Assembly: GCA_004297005.1 (NCBI GenBank)
Contig: SCVA01000045.1
Location: forward strand, 1 to 64,000
Source: Nevskiaceae bacterium
GTDB lineage: Bacteria; Pseudomonadota; Gammaproteobacteria; Nevskiales; Nevskiaceae
DNA length: 64,000 nt
Direction: 5' to 3'
Shown here: positions 1 to 7,485 of the stretch, one piece after another
How positions within the stretch are numbered: position 1 is the first letter of the stretch
How the letters are laid out: the number at the start of each line of letters is the position of its first letter
Notes under the pieces: model-generated
Database searches by the model: none
The model's input: the letters and a program-made list of their open reading frames with translations, nothing else
What the model was told of the DNA's origin: nothing
Made by a program: the position numbers and the translations under genes

Positions 1-1
1 G

Positions 2-115
2 GCCGATGTGTTTGACTACATCGAGAGATTCCACAACCCTCGCATGCGACGGAGAGTCGCTAAGCGGGATCAGCAGTTTTCATCCCTTTCCAAACCGTCC
101 GTGAAAACGGGGTAG
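2..115 (+). pseudogene. 3' end of an IS3-type transposase (orfB), cut by the window edge
   Basis: An open frame runs in from the left edge to TAG at 113-115. Its start reads DVFDYIERFHNPRMRRRVAK, which resembles the C-terminal end of the integrase core of IS3-family OrfB (a VFDYIE-x-F-x-N-P/R motif after the catalytic Glu). The last 15 or so codons run antisense to the end of the zot gene, so the true IS/phage junction lies near base 70 and one of the two termini is probably not native. Only about 37 codons are visible, so the family call rests on one motif. Confidence 0.5.
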
Positions 116-1122
116 AACCCCGACGAGTAGGAAGAGGAGCTGGTCGATGCGCTCCCGGACTCGGCTTCGGCTCCGGTCTGACTGAAGTCGAACCAGCCGT
201 TCTGTAGCCAGTACTGGCATTGAGCGGTCGTGATCGTTGTGATGCGGGTGCCTTGCTGGGTTTCGCAGAAGCATTTGGTGCGCATGTCGGTGCGGACTTC
301 GATGCAGCCGCTGATCTTTGGAAACGTGGCTGGTCGAACCGCGGCGTCGTAGAAGGGCGAGGAGTAGGGAATGCCGGGCACTCGCTCATTGAAGGCTGCT
401 GCCCAGCCGGCGGATTCAGTTGCGCGCTGGGTGGATGGCGATACATCGGAGTGCACCGGGTGCGAGACAGTTTCTACCGCTGCGGCGGCTTGCTCTTTGG
501 AATGCGACAGGCCACGGAGAAAGAGACCGACGGCAATGGCCACAGCGATCAGCGGAAGTGCCAGGCGCCAGCCCAAGGTTTTCCAGGGCAGCCGGGGCTG
601 CATGGTGTGGGCGTCGGCGGACTTGTAGGCGCCGAAGAAGTCCTTGGGGTAGGGGAAGGTGCCTGCGATGGCCTTTTTGCAGGAGTGGTAGTCACTGGGG
701 TCTCCAAGCTCCTGCCACTCCTTGGTGCGGGCGTAGTGACGTCCGAAGACTCGCTCCAGGTGAACGTGGCGACCTACGCGCCGACGGATGTAGTGATCGA
801 TCTCGCCGGGGTGCTGGGTGATGAGCACGACCTCAAGACCTTTATGCCGAAGCTGATCGAACGGGGCGACGTGATCGCTGGCGCGGCTACCTGGTGGACG
901 AGGTGGGAAGACGCGGTGCGCTTCATCGATGACGACGATGGCCGGGCCATCGACTTGATGCCAGGTCTCGGGCTGGATTTCAGTCCAAGGAAGGGTGAGA
1001 CCTGGAATGCCGGAGTAGAAGACGGGGAGGCCGCGCTGTGTACGCTGGGCTTCTACGTGGGAGATGGTCCAGAGGGACTTGCCGGCTCCAGGTGTGCCGG
1101 TGACAAGGGTAATGGGCTCCAT
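70..1122 (-). CDS. zot: Zot/pI-family phage assembly ATPase
   Basis: Zonular occludens toxin-like protein (filamentous phage pI), an inner-membrane ATPase needed for assembly and extrusion of virions. The 350-aa product has a Walker A motif GTPGAGKS at residues 9-16, a Walker B strand VVIDE at about 63-67, and one membrane segment at about 184-204. A periplasmic tail with paired cysteines (CIEVRTDMRTKCFC) follows, then a Ser-rich end. ATG at 1122-1120 is preceded by GGGGGA and overlaps the stop of the pVI-like gene, so the longer upstream reading is not used. The last codons run against the IS3 fragment at the window edge, so the natural C-terminus may have been altered. Confidence 0.92.
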   Translation of the reverse strand: MEPITLVTGTPGAGKSLWTISHVEAQRTQRGLPVFYSGIPGLTLPWTEIQPETWHQVDGPAIVVIDEAHRVFPPRPPGSRASDHVAPFDQLRHKGLEVVLITQHPGEIDHYIRRRVGRHVHLERVFGRHYARTKEWQELGDPSDYHSCKKAIAGTFPYPKDFFGAYKSADAHTMQPRLPWKTLGWRLALPLIAVAIAVGLFLRGLSHSKEQAAAAVETVSHPVHSDVSPSTQRATESAGWAAAFNERVPGIPYSSPFYDAAVRPATFPKISGCIEVRTDMRTKCFCETQQGTRITTITTAQCQYWLQNGWFDFSQTGAEAESGSASTSSSSYSSGFYPVFTDGLERDENC

Positions 1123-1472
1123 CAGTTCCCCCCGGTTGCTGACTTGGTCAGCACCAGGCCCATGCGAAAGGTGAGGCGCGTGCCGATGGCGCCGACGATG
1201 ACGCTGAGGGCTTCCTGCACTTTGAGCAGTGCGAAGACCTGGCCGAGTGCTGTGTAGGTGGCGCTGGGGCCGCTGATACCGGCGCCTTGGGTCTGCGCGA
1301 GCAACTGCTCGAGATGCGGCCACAAGGTGTCGATGCCTTCGTAGACGCTGACGCCGATTCCGAGCAACGTGATGACGCGGAGAATGCCGGCGATGAATCC
1401 GGACACGATGCCGGCGGTCATGGTCCACCGGGCGGCGGTGCTAGCGAGGGTTGCGATAAGTGGCCAGGCCAT
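1122..1472 (-). CDS. pVI-like minor coat/membrane protein (DUF2523 type)
   Basis: A 116-aa hydrophobic protein with membrane segments near residues 18-45 and 85-110. It matches the small DUF2523-type proteins found immediately before zot in Xanthomonas- and Pseudomonas-type inoviruses, which are taken to be equivalents of the minor coat protein pVI that caps the virion end with pIII. Its TGA overlaps the zot ATG (ATGA), so the two are translationally coupled. It begins 4 bp after the adsorption protein stop. The assignment rests on position and hydrophobicity rather than on a catalytic motif. Confidence 0.75.
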   Translation of the reverse strand: MAWPLIATLASTAARWTMTAGIVSGFIAGILRVITLLGIGVSVYEGIDTLWPHLEQLLAQTQGAGISGPSATYTALGQVFALLKVQEALSVIVGAIGTRLTFRMGLVLTKSATGGN

Positions 1473-1475
1473 GGG

Positions 1476-2843
1476 TTAGCTCGCGAGGATACGGAGCGCG
1501 ATCAACGCTGCGCTCAGGTGGACGAATGCGCCGAGGATGGTCAGCAGCTCGCACCACTGGCTCAGCGGGATAGAAACGGTCCGGTTCCAGGGGGCGCCGA
1601 GATCAATCGGAATGTCGCTGGGGCAGGCGCCAGGGGTATAGGGGACGGTGAGCTGGGTAACGTCGTAGGTGACGCGATCCAGGATGGTCCCGTCTTCCGG
1701 GGTGGGGTCGGTGAACCGTTCGGCTTCGGCGGTGAGCTGCCCAGGCGTGGGCGGCTGCTGAGAGCAGTTCAGGAGCCAGGCTTGCTGGGCGGAGTAGCAA
1801 GCGATTGGATCGCCACTACAGCTCGGTGGCGCCTCGCAGCTGGTGCCGCCGGTAAGTGAGTTTCCGGAGCCCGATGAGCCACTGCCGCCGGAGCTGTCGG
1901 CACCGTTGCTTCCACCACTGCTTCCGCCCCCGGAGCTGGAGGCGGTCGTGGAGCCTGCCACTACGCCAGACGACCAGTAGTCGTAGCTGGTGCTGCTGCC
2001 GTCCGAACCGACGGAGCTGAAGCTGAAATCGGGGTTGGCTCGGGTGCCAGTGGTGCCGGTGTCGGGGGCTGGGGGTGATGGTGTCGCCGAAGGAGCAACC
2101 TGCGCGCCGTCGGACAAAGCGACGACGGGCTCGGATTCGGTACTGCATCCGCTGGTCTGGGAACAAATGGCGGCAGAGGAATAGTCGCCTGGCATGCAGG
2201 TCAGTACGCCATTGATTTCCAGGCAAGGAGTGGGTTCGCCCGGGTGCTGGCAGACGTATTGACCGCCGAGTTCTGCGCAGATCGTTGTTGACGAATACCC
2301 CGACCGAGCGGATCTGTCGCACGTCGCGGCTGTGACCTCGACGGTGGTAGGACCGCCACTGCTGGAGCTGCCGCCGATGGAGAGGCCGAAGTCGTGGACC
2401 TGGAGCGTGCAAGACTCGAAGCAGGCTTCTCCGGACTCGTTGACGCTTCCGGAAAAGGAGTCGCCGGGGTAGAAGGCGCCGATCGTGAGCGGGCAAGTCG
2501 ATTCTCCGCAAACTCGGGTGCCGGTGGCGTAGGTGGTTCCGGTTGAGGACGAACCGTTCATGCACTGCTTCGAGCAGACATAGTTGTTGTTGTCGGTACG
2601 CGCGACGCAAGTGGTTTCGGACCAGGTGCGAGGTGCAGCACAAGTCGAAGACTGGTAGTTCTGGACAGTCGTTTGAACTTCGTCGGGGTAGTAATCCCCG
2701 GCCGGGAATTGGGCGGTCAGGCCGGATTCATTGCCGACGGGGTTTCGCACCATCGGGGCGGTGCCGGACGGGCAAGATTCCCAGGGCGTGACAGCGTGAG
2801 CTGCCGCCGGAAGAAGGAGTAGAGCGAGCAATTTCTTGATCAT
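1476..2843 (-). CDS. pIII-like adsorption/attachment minor coat protein
   Basis: A 455-aa secreted virion-tip protein. A signal peptide occupies about residues 1-17 (MIKK followed by a Leu/Ala-rich core, cleavage after AHA). A Cys-rich N-terminal receptor-binding part follows (about 24-230), then a Pro/Thr linker at about 250-268, a Gly/Ser-rich hinge at about 302-335, a conserved Cys domain, and a C-terminal membrane anchor at about 432-452. This is the pIII layout: N-domains, glycine linker, C-domain and anchor. The start chosen is the ATG overlapping the stop of the 23-aa ORF. An upstream in-frame Met would add 18 residues ahead of the signal peptide and is unlikely. Host specificity should lie in the N-terminal part. 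Confidence 0.82.
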   Translation of the reverse strand: MIKKLLALLLLPAAAHAVTPWESCPSGTAPMVRNPVGNESGLTAQFPAGDYYPDEVQTTVQNYQSSTCAAPRTWSETTCVARTDNNNYVCSKQCMNGSSSTGTTYATGTRVCGESTCPLTIGAFYPGDSFSGSVNESGEACFESCTLQVHDFGLSIGGSSSSGGPTTVEVTAATCDRSARSGYSSTTICAELGGQYVCQHPGEPTPCLEINGVLTCMPGDYSSAAICSQTSGCSTESEPVVALSDGAQVAPSATPSPPAPDTGTTGTRANPDFSFSSVGSDGSSTSYDYWSSGVVAGSTTASSSGGGSSGGSNGADSSGGSGSSGSGNSLTGGTSCEAPPSCSGDPIACYSAQQAWLLNCSQQPPTPGQLTAEAERFTDPTPEDGTILDRVTYDVTQLTVPYTPGACPSDIPIDLGAPWNRTVSIPLSQWCELLTILGAFVHLSAALIALRILAS

Positions 2844-2911
2844 TCGTCGAAGACGATCTTGAGAGCCAGCAAGAAGACCAAGGAGACGAAGACGCACTGG
2901 TAGAGCGGCAT
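2840..2911 (-). CDS. 23-aa phage membrane peptide
   Basis: A 23-codon ORF beginning MPLYQCVFVS and ending in KIVFDE, almost wholly hydrophobic, with a GAGG ribosome-binding site about 8 nt before the ATG. Its TGA overlaps the ATG of the pIII-like gene. Filamentous phages carry tiny coat proteins of this type (pVII/pIX class) between the major coat and pIII genes, and this one sits in that slot, just after the central terminator. It has no sequence signature of its own, so the role is inferred from size, hydrophobicity and place. Confidence 0.6.
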   Translation of the reverse strand: MPLYQCVFVSLVFLLALKIVFDE

Positions 2912-2929
2912 CGGATCGGCCTCATGGGT

Positions 2930-2965
2930 GTGGAAGAAAGAAGGGGTTGCAGAAGTGCAACCCCT
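2930..2965 (-). terminator. Central terminator after the phage coat gene
   Basis: Stem AGGGGTTGC / GCAACCCCT (9 bp, 6-nt loop, 2942-2965). On the minus strand it is followed by a T-rich run (CTTCTTTCTTCC). It lies 18 bp after the coat gene stop, where filamentous phages place the terminator that separates abundant coat transcripts from the pIII/pVI/zot operon. Confidence 0.85.
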
Positions 2966-2982
2966 CCGAACGGCACGGGATA

Positions 2983-3024
2983 TCAGCCGAAAAACGTGGC
3001 TTTGACCCATTTCACGCCGACCGC
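2983..3024 (-). pseudogene. Major coat protein (pVIII), 3' fragment split by the transposon
   Basis: Codons 58-70 plus the stop of the phage major coat protein (AVGVKWVKATFFG). The gene is broken at 3024/3025 by the mer transposon. The other 59 codons are at 12550-12726. The six bases GACCGC (3019-3024) are repeated at 12550-12555, and joining the halves across one copy restores a 70-aa pVIII with the usual GVKW...K...F basic tail that contacts the virion DNA. Confidence 0.93.
3019..3024. repeat. Left copy of the target-site duplication GACCGC
   Basis: GACCGC directly abuts the left end of the mer transposon (3025) and recurs at 12550-12555 directly after its right end. Six bp is inside the 4-8 bp range reported for IS21-family elements. 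One copy encodes Ala58-Val59 of the coat protein. Confidence 0.9.
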
Positions 3025-3042
3025 TACAAAACGGCGCGCACC

Positions 3043-3261
3043 TGCGCGGCAGCACCATACAAGTTGAGCGACTGACGCCAGCCGATCTGCGCATCGACGC
3101 CGTAGAAGTTGCGCAACACCGGCACGGCGCTGCGCAGTAACCCCAAATGCCTGCACACCGGCACCATGAAGCTGCACACCGCCTCCAAGTCGCTGCGCAG
3201 CGGCACCAGCATCCTGCGCGCCAGCGCCAAGTTGTTGCGCGCCGGCACCAAGCTACTGCGC
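3043..3261 (+). repeat. Phased TGCGC/TGCAC array at the left transposon end (likely IstA sites)
   Basis: Cores TGCRC begin at 3110, 3131, 3152, 3173, 3194, 3215, 3236 and 3257, each exactly 21 bp apart, with further cores at 3088 and 3043 and a weaker TGAGC at 3065. Units look like GCxxCTGCGCxxCGGCACCAA. IS21-family ends are known to carry several transposase-binding repeats. Two helical turns of spacing would place all sites on one face of the DNA. The last core overlaps the istB stop. Confidence 0.75.
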
Positions 3262-3984
3262 CTCCCCGGACTTCAGCTTGCGCATCGACTCACCCCTGAG
3301 CGCGAGTTTCAGGCTGGAATGCACGAGGCGGTCGAGCAGCGCATCGGCCAGCGCCGGATCGTTGATGAAGCCGTGCCATTCCTTCACGGGCATCTGGCCG
3401 AGCACGATGGTCGTATGCGTGCCGACCCGATCGTCCAGCAGTTCGAGCAGATCAGCGCGACCGCGGTTCGTGAGGCCGGTGAGGCCGAAGTCGTCGAGGA
3501 TCAGGAGTTGCACCTTGGCCACCTGGTTGCGCAGCTTCGTGATCGAGCCGTCCTCGTGGCCGATGGCCATCTCTTCGAGCAGACGCCCGATCCGGCGATA
3601 GGCGACGGTGATGCCCTTGCGCGCCGCCTGGACCGCCAGCGCGCAGGCCAGCCACGTCTTGCCGGTGCCGGTCGGGCCGGTCATCAGCAGGTTCATCTGC
3701 TTGTAGATCCAGGCACAGGTCAGCAGGTCGGCGAAGGTCGCCTTGTCGATGCCGCGCCCTGGCCGGTAGTCGATGTCCTCCGGCGCGGCCAGCACCTTGA
3801 GCTTCGCGTTGCGCAGAATGCGCTTGTACCGCAGCGTGTCGCGGTGACTCACCTCCGCGTCCACGAGCATCTGCAGGCGTTGCTCGAAGGACGCTCCAAG
3901 GAAGGCTGACTGCGACATCTGCTGGTCGAGGCCCTCGGCCATGCCGAGAAGGCGCAGGTCACGGAGTTTCTGGGCGGTGTTCAT
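3253..3984 (-). CDS. istB: IS21-family helper ATPase IstB
   Basis: The AAA+ target-selection ATPase that works with transposase IstA. It has an N-terminal helical domain (about 1-90), Walker A GPTGTGKT at about 102-109, Walker B LLILDDFG at about 161-168, and the VLGQMPVKEWHG sensor region typical of IstB. Length is 243 aa from ATG 3984, and a GTG three codons upstream (3993) is equally possible. It lies 11-20 bp downstream of istA on the same strand. The stop falls inside the phased TGCGC array. No frameshift or missing motif is visible, so the protein should be functional. Confidence 0.95.
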   Translation of the reverse strand: MNTAQKLRDLRLLGMAEGLDQQMSQSAFLGASFEQRLQMLVDAEVSHRDTLRYKRILRNAKLKVLAAPEDIDYRPGRGIDKATFADLLTCAWIYKQMNLLMTGPTGTGKTWLACALAVQAARKGITVAYRRIGRLLEEMAIGHEDGSITKLRNQVAKVQLLILDDFGLTGLTNRGRADLLELLDDRVGTHTTIVLGQMPVKEWHGFINDPALADALLDRLVHSSLKLALRGESMRKLKSGEAQ

Positions 3985-4004
3985 GATGGTCACTTCGGGG
4001 TTCC

Positions 4005-5540
4005 TCAGGATTCGTAGGTCAGGGCGCCACGCACGTTGTCGTGGCCGGGCATGGGGGCATCGTCATTGGCGCCACGCAGTGGGGCGCTTTCCATCCGGCG
4101 TTCCAGCATCGAGCGCACGGACGAAACCGACGCGGTGGAGATCCGCAGGGCGCGATGGCAAGCGGCATCGAGACGCTCGGTGCCGTACTCTTTGGCCATG
4201 CCACGCAGACCGCGCATCGCCTGCATTGACAGCGCCGGCCGCCGATGGGTGTCGATGTGCTTCTTCACGAAAGCGGTGATCCACTGCCCCGAGCGCTCGG
4301 CCCACGCGATCAGCTCGGCGCCCTGATCCTGCGCATACGCACGATGCGAGGCGGGCTGATGCTCCGACAGCGTCGTGCAGCCGCCCTTGTGGGCGCTGCG
4401 CAGATGCGTGGCGATCGGGAAGTGGTCGTCCTTCGCGTAGACCTCGACCTGCCGCGCCGTGGCGCGAATGCGGACCTTCGACCCGATGTAGGTGTACGGC
4501 ACCGAGTAGTGATGGTCGTCCCACAGCACGTGGTAGTCCTGCGCCACGGTGACGTTGAGCTTCCAGTCCGCGTACTCGAAGGGCAATTCAGGCAGCGCCT
4601 TCAGTGCCGGCCGGTCCAGCTCATCGAAGAGCTGGTTGCGGCTCTTGCCGCCGTGGCCGCGCATCGGTTTGTCGTTCATGCGCAGCAGCAGCTCGGCGAT
4701 CGCGGCGTTCAGTTCCTCGATCGAAGTGAAGACCCGGTTGCGCAGCCGCGCCAGAATCCAGCGCTGGGCGAAACGCACACCCACCTCGACCGCAGCCTTA
4801 TCCTTGGGCTTGCGCGCCCGCGTCGGCATCACGATGCAGTCGTAGTGCTGCGCGAGCTTGGCGTAGGTGTAGTTGATGATGTGGCCCTCGGCCACCGTCA
4901 CCCGGTGCACCGCCGACTTGAGGTTGTCGGGCACCAGCAGCTTGGGTACGCCCCGGTAAAACTCCAGTGCTCGGACGTTGGCCTCACACCAGTCAGGCAG
5001 GCGCTGCGTCTTAGTCGCATACGCGAAGGTCTTGCGGCTGGCACCCATCACCGCGACGAACAGCTCGACCGGCGTCTTCTCCCCTGTCTTCGGGTTCAGG
5101 ATGCTCGGGCGCTTGCCGGAGTAGTCCAAGAACAATCGGTAGCCCGGCGCATGCGGCTGGCGCATGACGATGCCCAGCGAACGCTGGTAGCGGTCATAGC
5201 GGCGCCGGAATTCGGTCTCCGACATCGCACCGTCACCCGCGGCCCCGGCGTATTCCTCGTGCAGCAGCAGCACGGTTACGCCGGTCCGATGCAGTTCCGC
5301 ATGCACGTGGGCGAAGTCCGGCTCCACAAACGCCTTGCGCGCGAGCTGGCGCCCGTTGTTCAGGCGCTCTTCGAGCGCGCGGTCGGTCAGCGCCGCGACG
5401 CCGTTCCAGTCCAGACCCTCCTCAAGTAGACGGGTCCGGTAGCGCCCCGCCGTGTTGGGGGCAATTTCTGCCGCTCGTGCGACCTCCCGGTTGGAGAAGT
5501 CGGTGGTGAGCAGCAGGCGACATACCTCTTTGAGGTTCAT
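4005..5540 (-). CDS. istA: IS21-family transposase IstA
   Basis: A DDE transposase of 511 aa, full length for the family. An N-terminal HTH (about 5-40, FSNREVARAAEIAPNTAGRY) precedes the RNase-H-fold core, with catalytic Asp139 (FLDYSGKRP), Asp205 (LVPDNLKS) and Glu252 (KDKAAVEVG). The C-terminal beta-barrel region contains the HYSVPYTYIG motif. It is followed by istB. Unusually, the 230 bp upstream of its start show no IS21-type terminal repeats. The nearest matching end is 7 kb away, beyond the mer genes, which suggests it moves the whole unit. Confidence 0.95.
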   Translation of the reverse strand: MNLKEVCRLLLTTDFSNREVARAAEIAPNTAGRYRTRLLEEGLDWNGVAALTDRALEERLNNGRQLARKAFVEPDFAHVHAELHRTGVTVLLLHEEYAGAAGDGAMSETEFRRRYDRYQRSLGIVMRQPHAPGYRLFLDYSGKRPSILNPKTGEKTPVELFVAVMGASRKTFAYATKTQRLPDWCEANVRALEFYRGVPKLLVPDNLKSAVHRVTVAEGHIINYTYAKLAQHYDCIVMPTRARKPKDKAAVEVGVRFAQRWILARLRNRVFTSIEELNAAIAELLLRMNDKPMRGHGGKSRNQLFDELDRPALKALPELPFEYADWKLNVTVAQDYHVLWDDHHYSVPYTYIGSKVRIRATARQVEVYAKDDHFPIATHLRSAHKGGCTTLSEHQPASHRAYAQDQGAELIAWAERSGQWITAFVKKHIDTHRRPALSMQAMRGLRGMAKEYGTERLDAACHRALRISTASVSSVRSMLERRMESAPLRGANDDAPMPGHDNVRGALTYES

Positions 5541-5708
5541 CCTGCGTTCTCGTTCAATCCTTCGGGAAACGGTGGGCGTGGGGGAACCCCACTCCGGCGT
5601 CGGGCCGAAAAAGCCCCGCGGGAAGCCGGAAATCCGGCTACCGGTCTTGACACCCCGGAAGGCAGAAACGAGAATGCAGGCTCAAGGTTCTGTTGAAAGC
5701 TGCACAAG

Positions 5709-5740
5709 ACCCACGCCCTGGCAGGCGTGGGTTTCTTATT
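5709..5740 (+). terminator. Possible terminator between istA and the HTH genes
   Basis: Stem CCCACGCC / GGCGTGGG (5710-5717, 5724-5731) followed on the plus strand by TTTCTTATTT. No plus-strand gene precedes it, so it may block transcription entering the istA side or be a relic. The rest of the gap 5541-5769 shows no gene and no IS-end repeats. Confidence 0.45.
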
Positions 5741-5769
5741 TCCGCTGCCCGAAACGTACCGCTATGTCG

Positions 5770-6066
5770 TCAGCAGAAAATCGGACTGGGCGGGTCACCT
5801 CCGATGCGATCCAAAGTCCCTGGCAGGGTGGATCGGTCATCACTATCTCCACCTTCTGGATAGCGTCCAGGCCACAGATCGCCAGGCTTCATGCCGAGTT
5901 TCGCCGCGATGGCCGCCTCGATGCGGCGCGAGCGCCGATAACCTTGACTCACACTCGTCACCGTCGTGCCCGCCACGCCCAGTTCGCGCGCCACGTCCGC
6001 CAGCGAGCTGCCGGCCAGCCGCAGGCGCATCTTGATCCGCTCATGCAATTCCAGTTCGGGTTTCAT
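5770..6066 (-). CDS. Ner/Nlp-type small DNA-binding regulator
   Basis: A 98-aa protein whose N-terminal half is a helix-turn-helix of the Ner/SfsB (Nlp) type: ERIKMRLRLAGSSLADVARELGVAGTTVTSVSQGYRRSRRIE, then LGMKPGDLWPGRYPE. Ner proteins are short repressors of transposable phages that regulate early genes. The gene is divergent from an XRE-type regulator 45 bp away, so both could bind the shared promoter (6067-6111), as in a phage-style switch. The C-terminal tail after residue 72 is unstructured and of no recognised family. A role in controlling transposon genes is inferred. Confidence 0.7.
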   Translation of the reverse strand: MKPELELHERIKMRLRLAGSSLADVARELGVAGTTVTSVSQGYRRSRRIEAAIAAKLGMKPGDLWPGRYPEGGDSDDRSTLPGTLDRIGGDPPSPIFC

Positions 6067-6111
6067 GCGTGGTATCGTCGGGGGAAGTCCTGAGACTCAC
6101 AATAGGCAGAT

Positions 6112-6549
6112 ATGAGTAAGCTGTCAAACGAAGACGACGATCTCGCCATGGGTCGCCGCCTGATGGCGATCCGGGTCGCCAGCGGACTGACCCAAGCGGA
6201 CTTCGCTGACAAGTTGGGCTTGTCGCTGCGCGCCTACGCCAATTACGAGCGCGGCGAGCGGGAGATGCCCACCGCCCTGTTCCGGTCGCTGTGCGAAACC
6301 TTCCGGATCGACCCGCTATGGCAGCTCACCGGCCCAGGTGAGGAGCCGGTGCTGCTGGGCAAGCGCGTGCTCGACATGGACCTGATGGAGGGCGTGATCC
6401 GCCTCATCGAGGACTGGTTGACCAAACACCGCCGCACTTTGAAACCCGACAAGAAGGCGCGCGTCATCCGGCTCGGCTACGAGCACTGCATGGCCAAGGG
6501 CGAGATCGACGCGACGCACCTGCGCGAAATGCTGTCGGTCGCGGCCTGA
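6112..6549 (+). CDS. XRE-family HTH transcriptional regulator
   Basis: A 145-aa protein with a lambda-repressor/Cro-type HTH at about residues 13-67 (GRRLMAIRVASGLTQADFAD, then SLRAYANYERGEREMP), followed by a helical C-terminal part (DLMEGVIRLIEDWLTKHRR...) that may dimerise. It has no peptidase or inducer domain. It is divergent from the Ner-like gene and is followed after 4 bp by a membrane protein gene, probably in one transcript. The arrangement resembles phage or conjugative-element control modules carried as passengers inside the transposon. Confidence 0.8.
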   Translation: MSKLSNEDDDLAMGRRLMAIRVASGLTQADFADKLGLSLRAYANYERGEREMPTALFRSLCETFRIDPLWQLTGPGEEPVLLGKRVLDMDLMEGVIRLIEDWLTKHRRTLKPDKKARVIRLGYEHCMAKGEIDATHLREMLSVAA

Positions 6550-6553
6550 TCCG

Positions 6554-7150
6554 ATGGATGGCCGCCACGATCGGGAGCGCCGCGCTCCGCCGGAGCGGCG
6601 GGACGAGACCCGTGACAAGGTCGTACCGCTGCGTCCCGAGAAGTCGGACCCGCCGCAGCGTCTCGATCCGCGTCTGGAGGAGATGCGGCGCATACTCGCG
6701 CAGTCCGAGCCCCTCGACGGCACGTATTCCGACGAGGAGGTGATCGCCGACGAGGGTAAGTTCCGCAAGCGTTTTGGACCGGGCTTTCGCTGGAATCGGC
6801 GAGACAGGATCGGCTTGATCGCACTAAAGAAGCGGTACGACCTGACCGATCCCGAGATCAAGCTCTTCCAGCACACCGGCAACCTGCGCCGTACGCCGTT
6901 CGGGGTGCAACTTTCCGCGAGCCCCTGGATCGCGCTGTGGGGCGGAGTGCAGCTTGCGGTATTCAGCCTCTTCTTTCTTGCGCTGATGTTCGCCGCGCTG
7001 CCGAATCTCGGTGCAGCGCCGAGCAAGGCGGTGAAGCCGCTCTTGGGACTCGGCGGACTGCTTCTGTTCTGCTACCTCCTGTACTGGTTCTACATCAAGC
7101 CTTGGAGACTTCAGCGGCGGCTTGACCGGGAACGCACCCAGCGCGGTTGA
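6554..7150 (+). CDS. Hypothetical two-TM membrane protein
   Basis: A 198-aa protein of no recognised family. An Arg/Glu/Pro-rich cytoplasmic N-terminus (about 1-100) includes an acidic stretch (DGTYSDEEVIADEG). Two membrane segments follow at about 125-150 and 160-183, then a basic tail (KPWRLQRRLDRERTQRG) expected inside the cell. It starts 4 bp after the XRE gene and is convergent with ynfA 5 bp downstream. Co-transcription with the regulator suggests a joint function, but no motif shows what it does. Confidence 0.6.
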   Translation: MDGRHDRERRAPPERRDETRDKVVPLRPEKSDPPQRLDPRLEEMRRILAQSEPLDGTYSDEEVIADEGKFRKRFGPGFRWNRRDRIGLIALKKRYDLTDPEIKLFQHTGNLRRTPFGVQLSASPWIALWGGVQLAVFSLFFLALMFAALPNLGAAPSKAVKPLLGLGGLLLFCYLLYWFYIKPWRLQRRLDRERTQRG

Positions 7151-7155
7151 GCACC

Positions 7156-7485
7156 TCAGGTGGTCGGCTGCAGTGCGATGATCGCCATGCCGATGAACGC
7201 GACGCCCGCACCGAGCAGGTCCCAGCGGGTCAGCGTGACGCCGTCTACAAGCCACAACCAGATCAGGGCGACCGCGATGTACATGCCTCCGTAAGCAGCG
7301 TAGGTGCGCCCGGCGGCCTGTGGATGCAGCGTCAGCAGCCAGGCGAACAGGCCCAGTGAGAACGCGGCGGGCAGCAGCAGCCACGCGGTTTTCCCCTGCT
7401 TGATGACCAGCCAGGGCAGATAGCAGCCGACGATCTCGGCCACCGCCGTGATCGCGAAGAGCCCGCCAACCCGAAGCAGTTCCAT
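7156..7485 (-). CDS. ynfA: YnfA-family small membrane protein
   Basis: A 109-aa four-helix inner-membrane protein of the UPF0060/YnfA family (small multidrug resistance-like fold), with the family motif GRxYAAYGGxYIxxALxWLW at about residues 59-78 and the N-terminal EIxGCYLPW segment. The ATG at 7485 overlaps the merR TGA (ATGA), so ynfA is the second gene of the merR transcript and would be under MerR autoregulation. YnfA proteins are proposed efflux or membrane-stress proteins. The link with mercury resistance here is by position only. Confidence 0.9.
   Translation of the reverse strand: MELLRVGGLFAITAVAEIVGCYLPWLVIKQGKTAWLLLPAAFSLGLFAWLLTLHPQAAGRTYAAYGGMYIAVALIWLWLVDGVTLTRWDLLGAGVAFIGMAIIALQPTT

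Noticed and set aside
4245..5429. 394-aa plus-strand ORF opposite istA
   Set aside because: Antisense of a complete IS21 transposase with all DDE residues; the composition is His/Arg/Val-rich shadow coding.
3253..5540. A free-standing IS21 copy ending near 5700
   Set aside because: No terminal TGCGC repeats or flanking duplication occur upstream of istA, whereas matching ends and a 6-bp duplication occur at 3025 and 12549.
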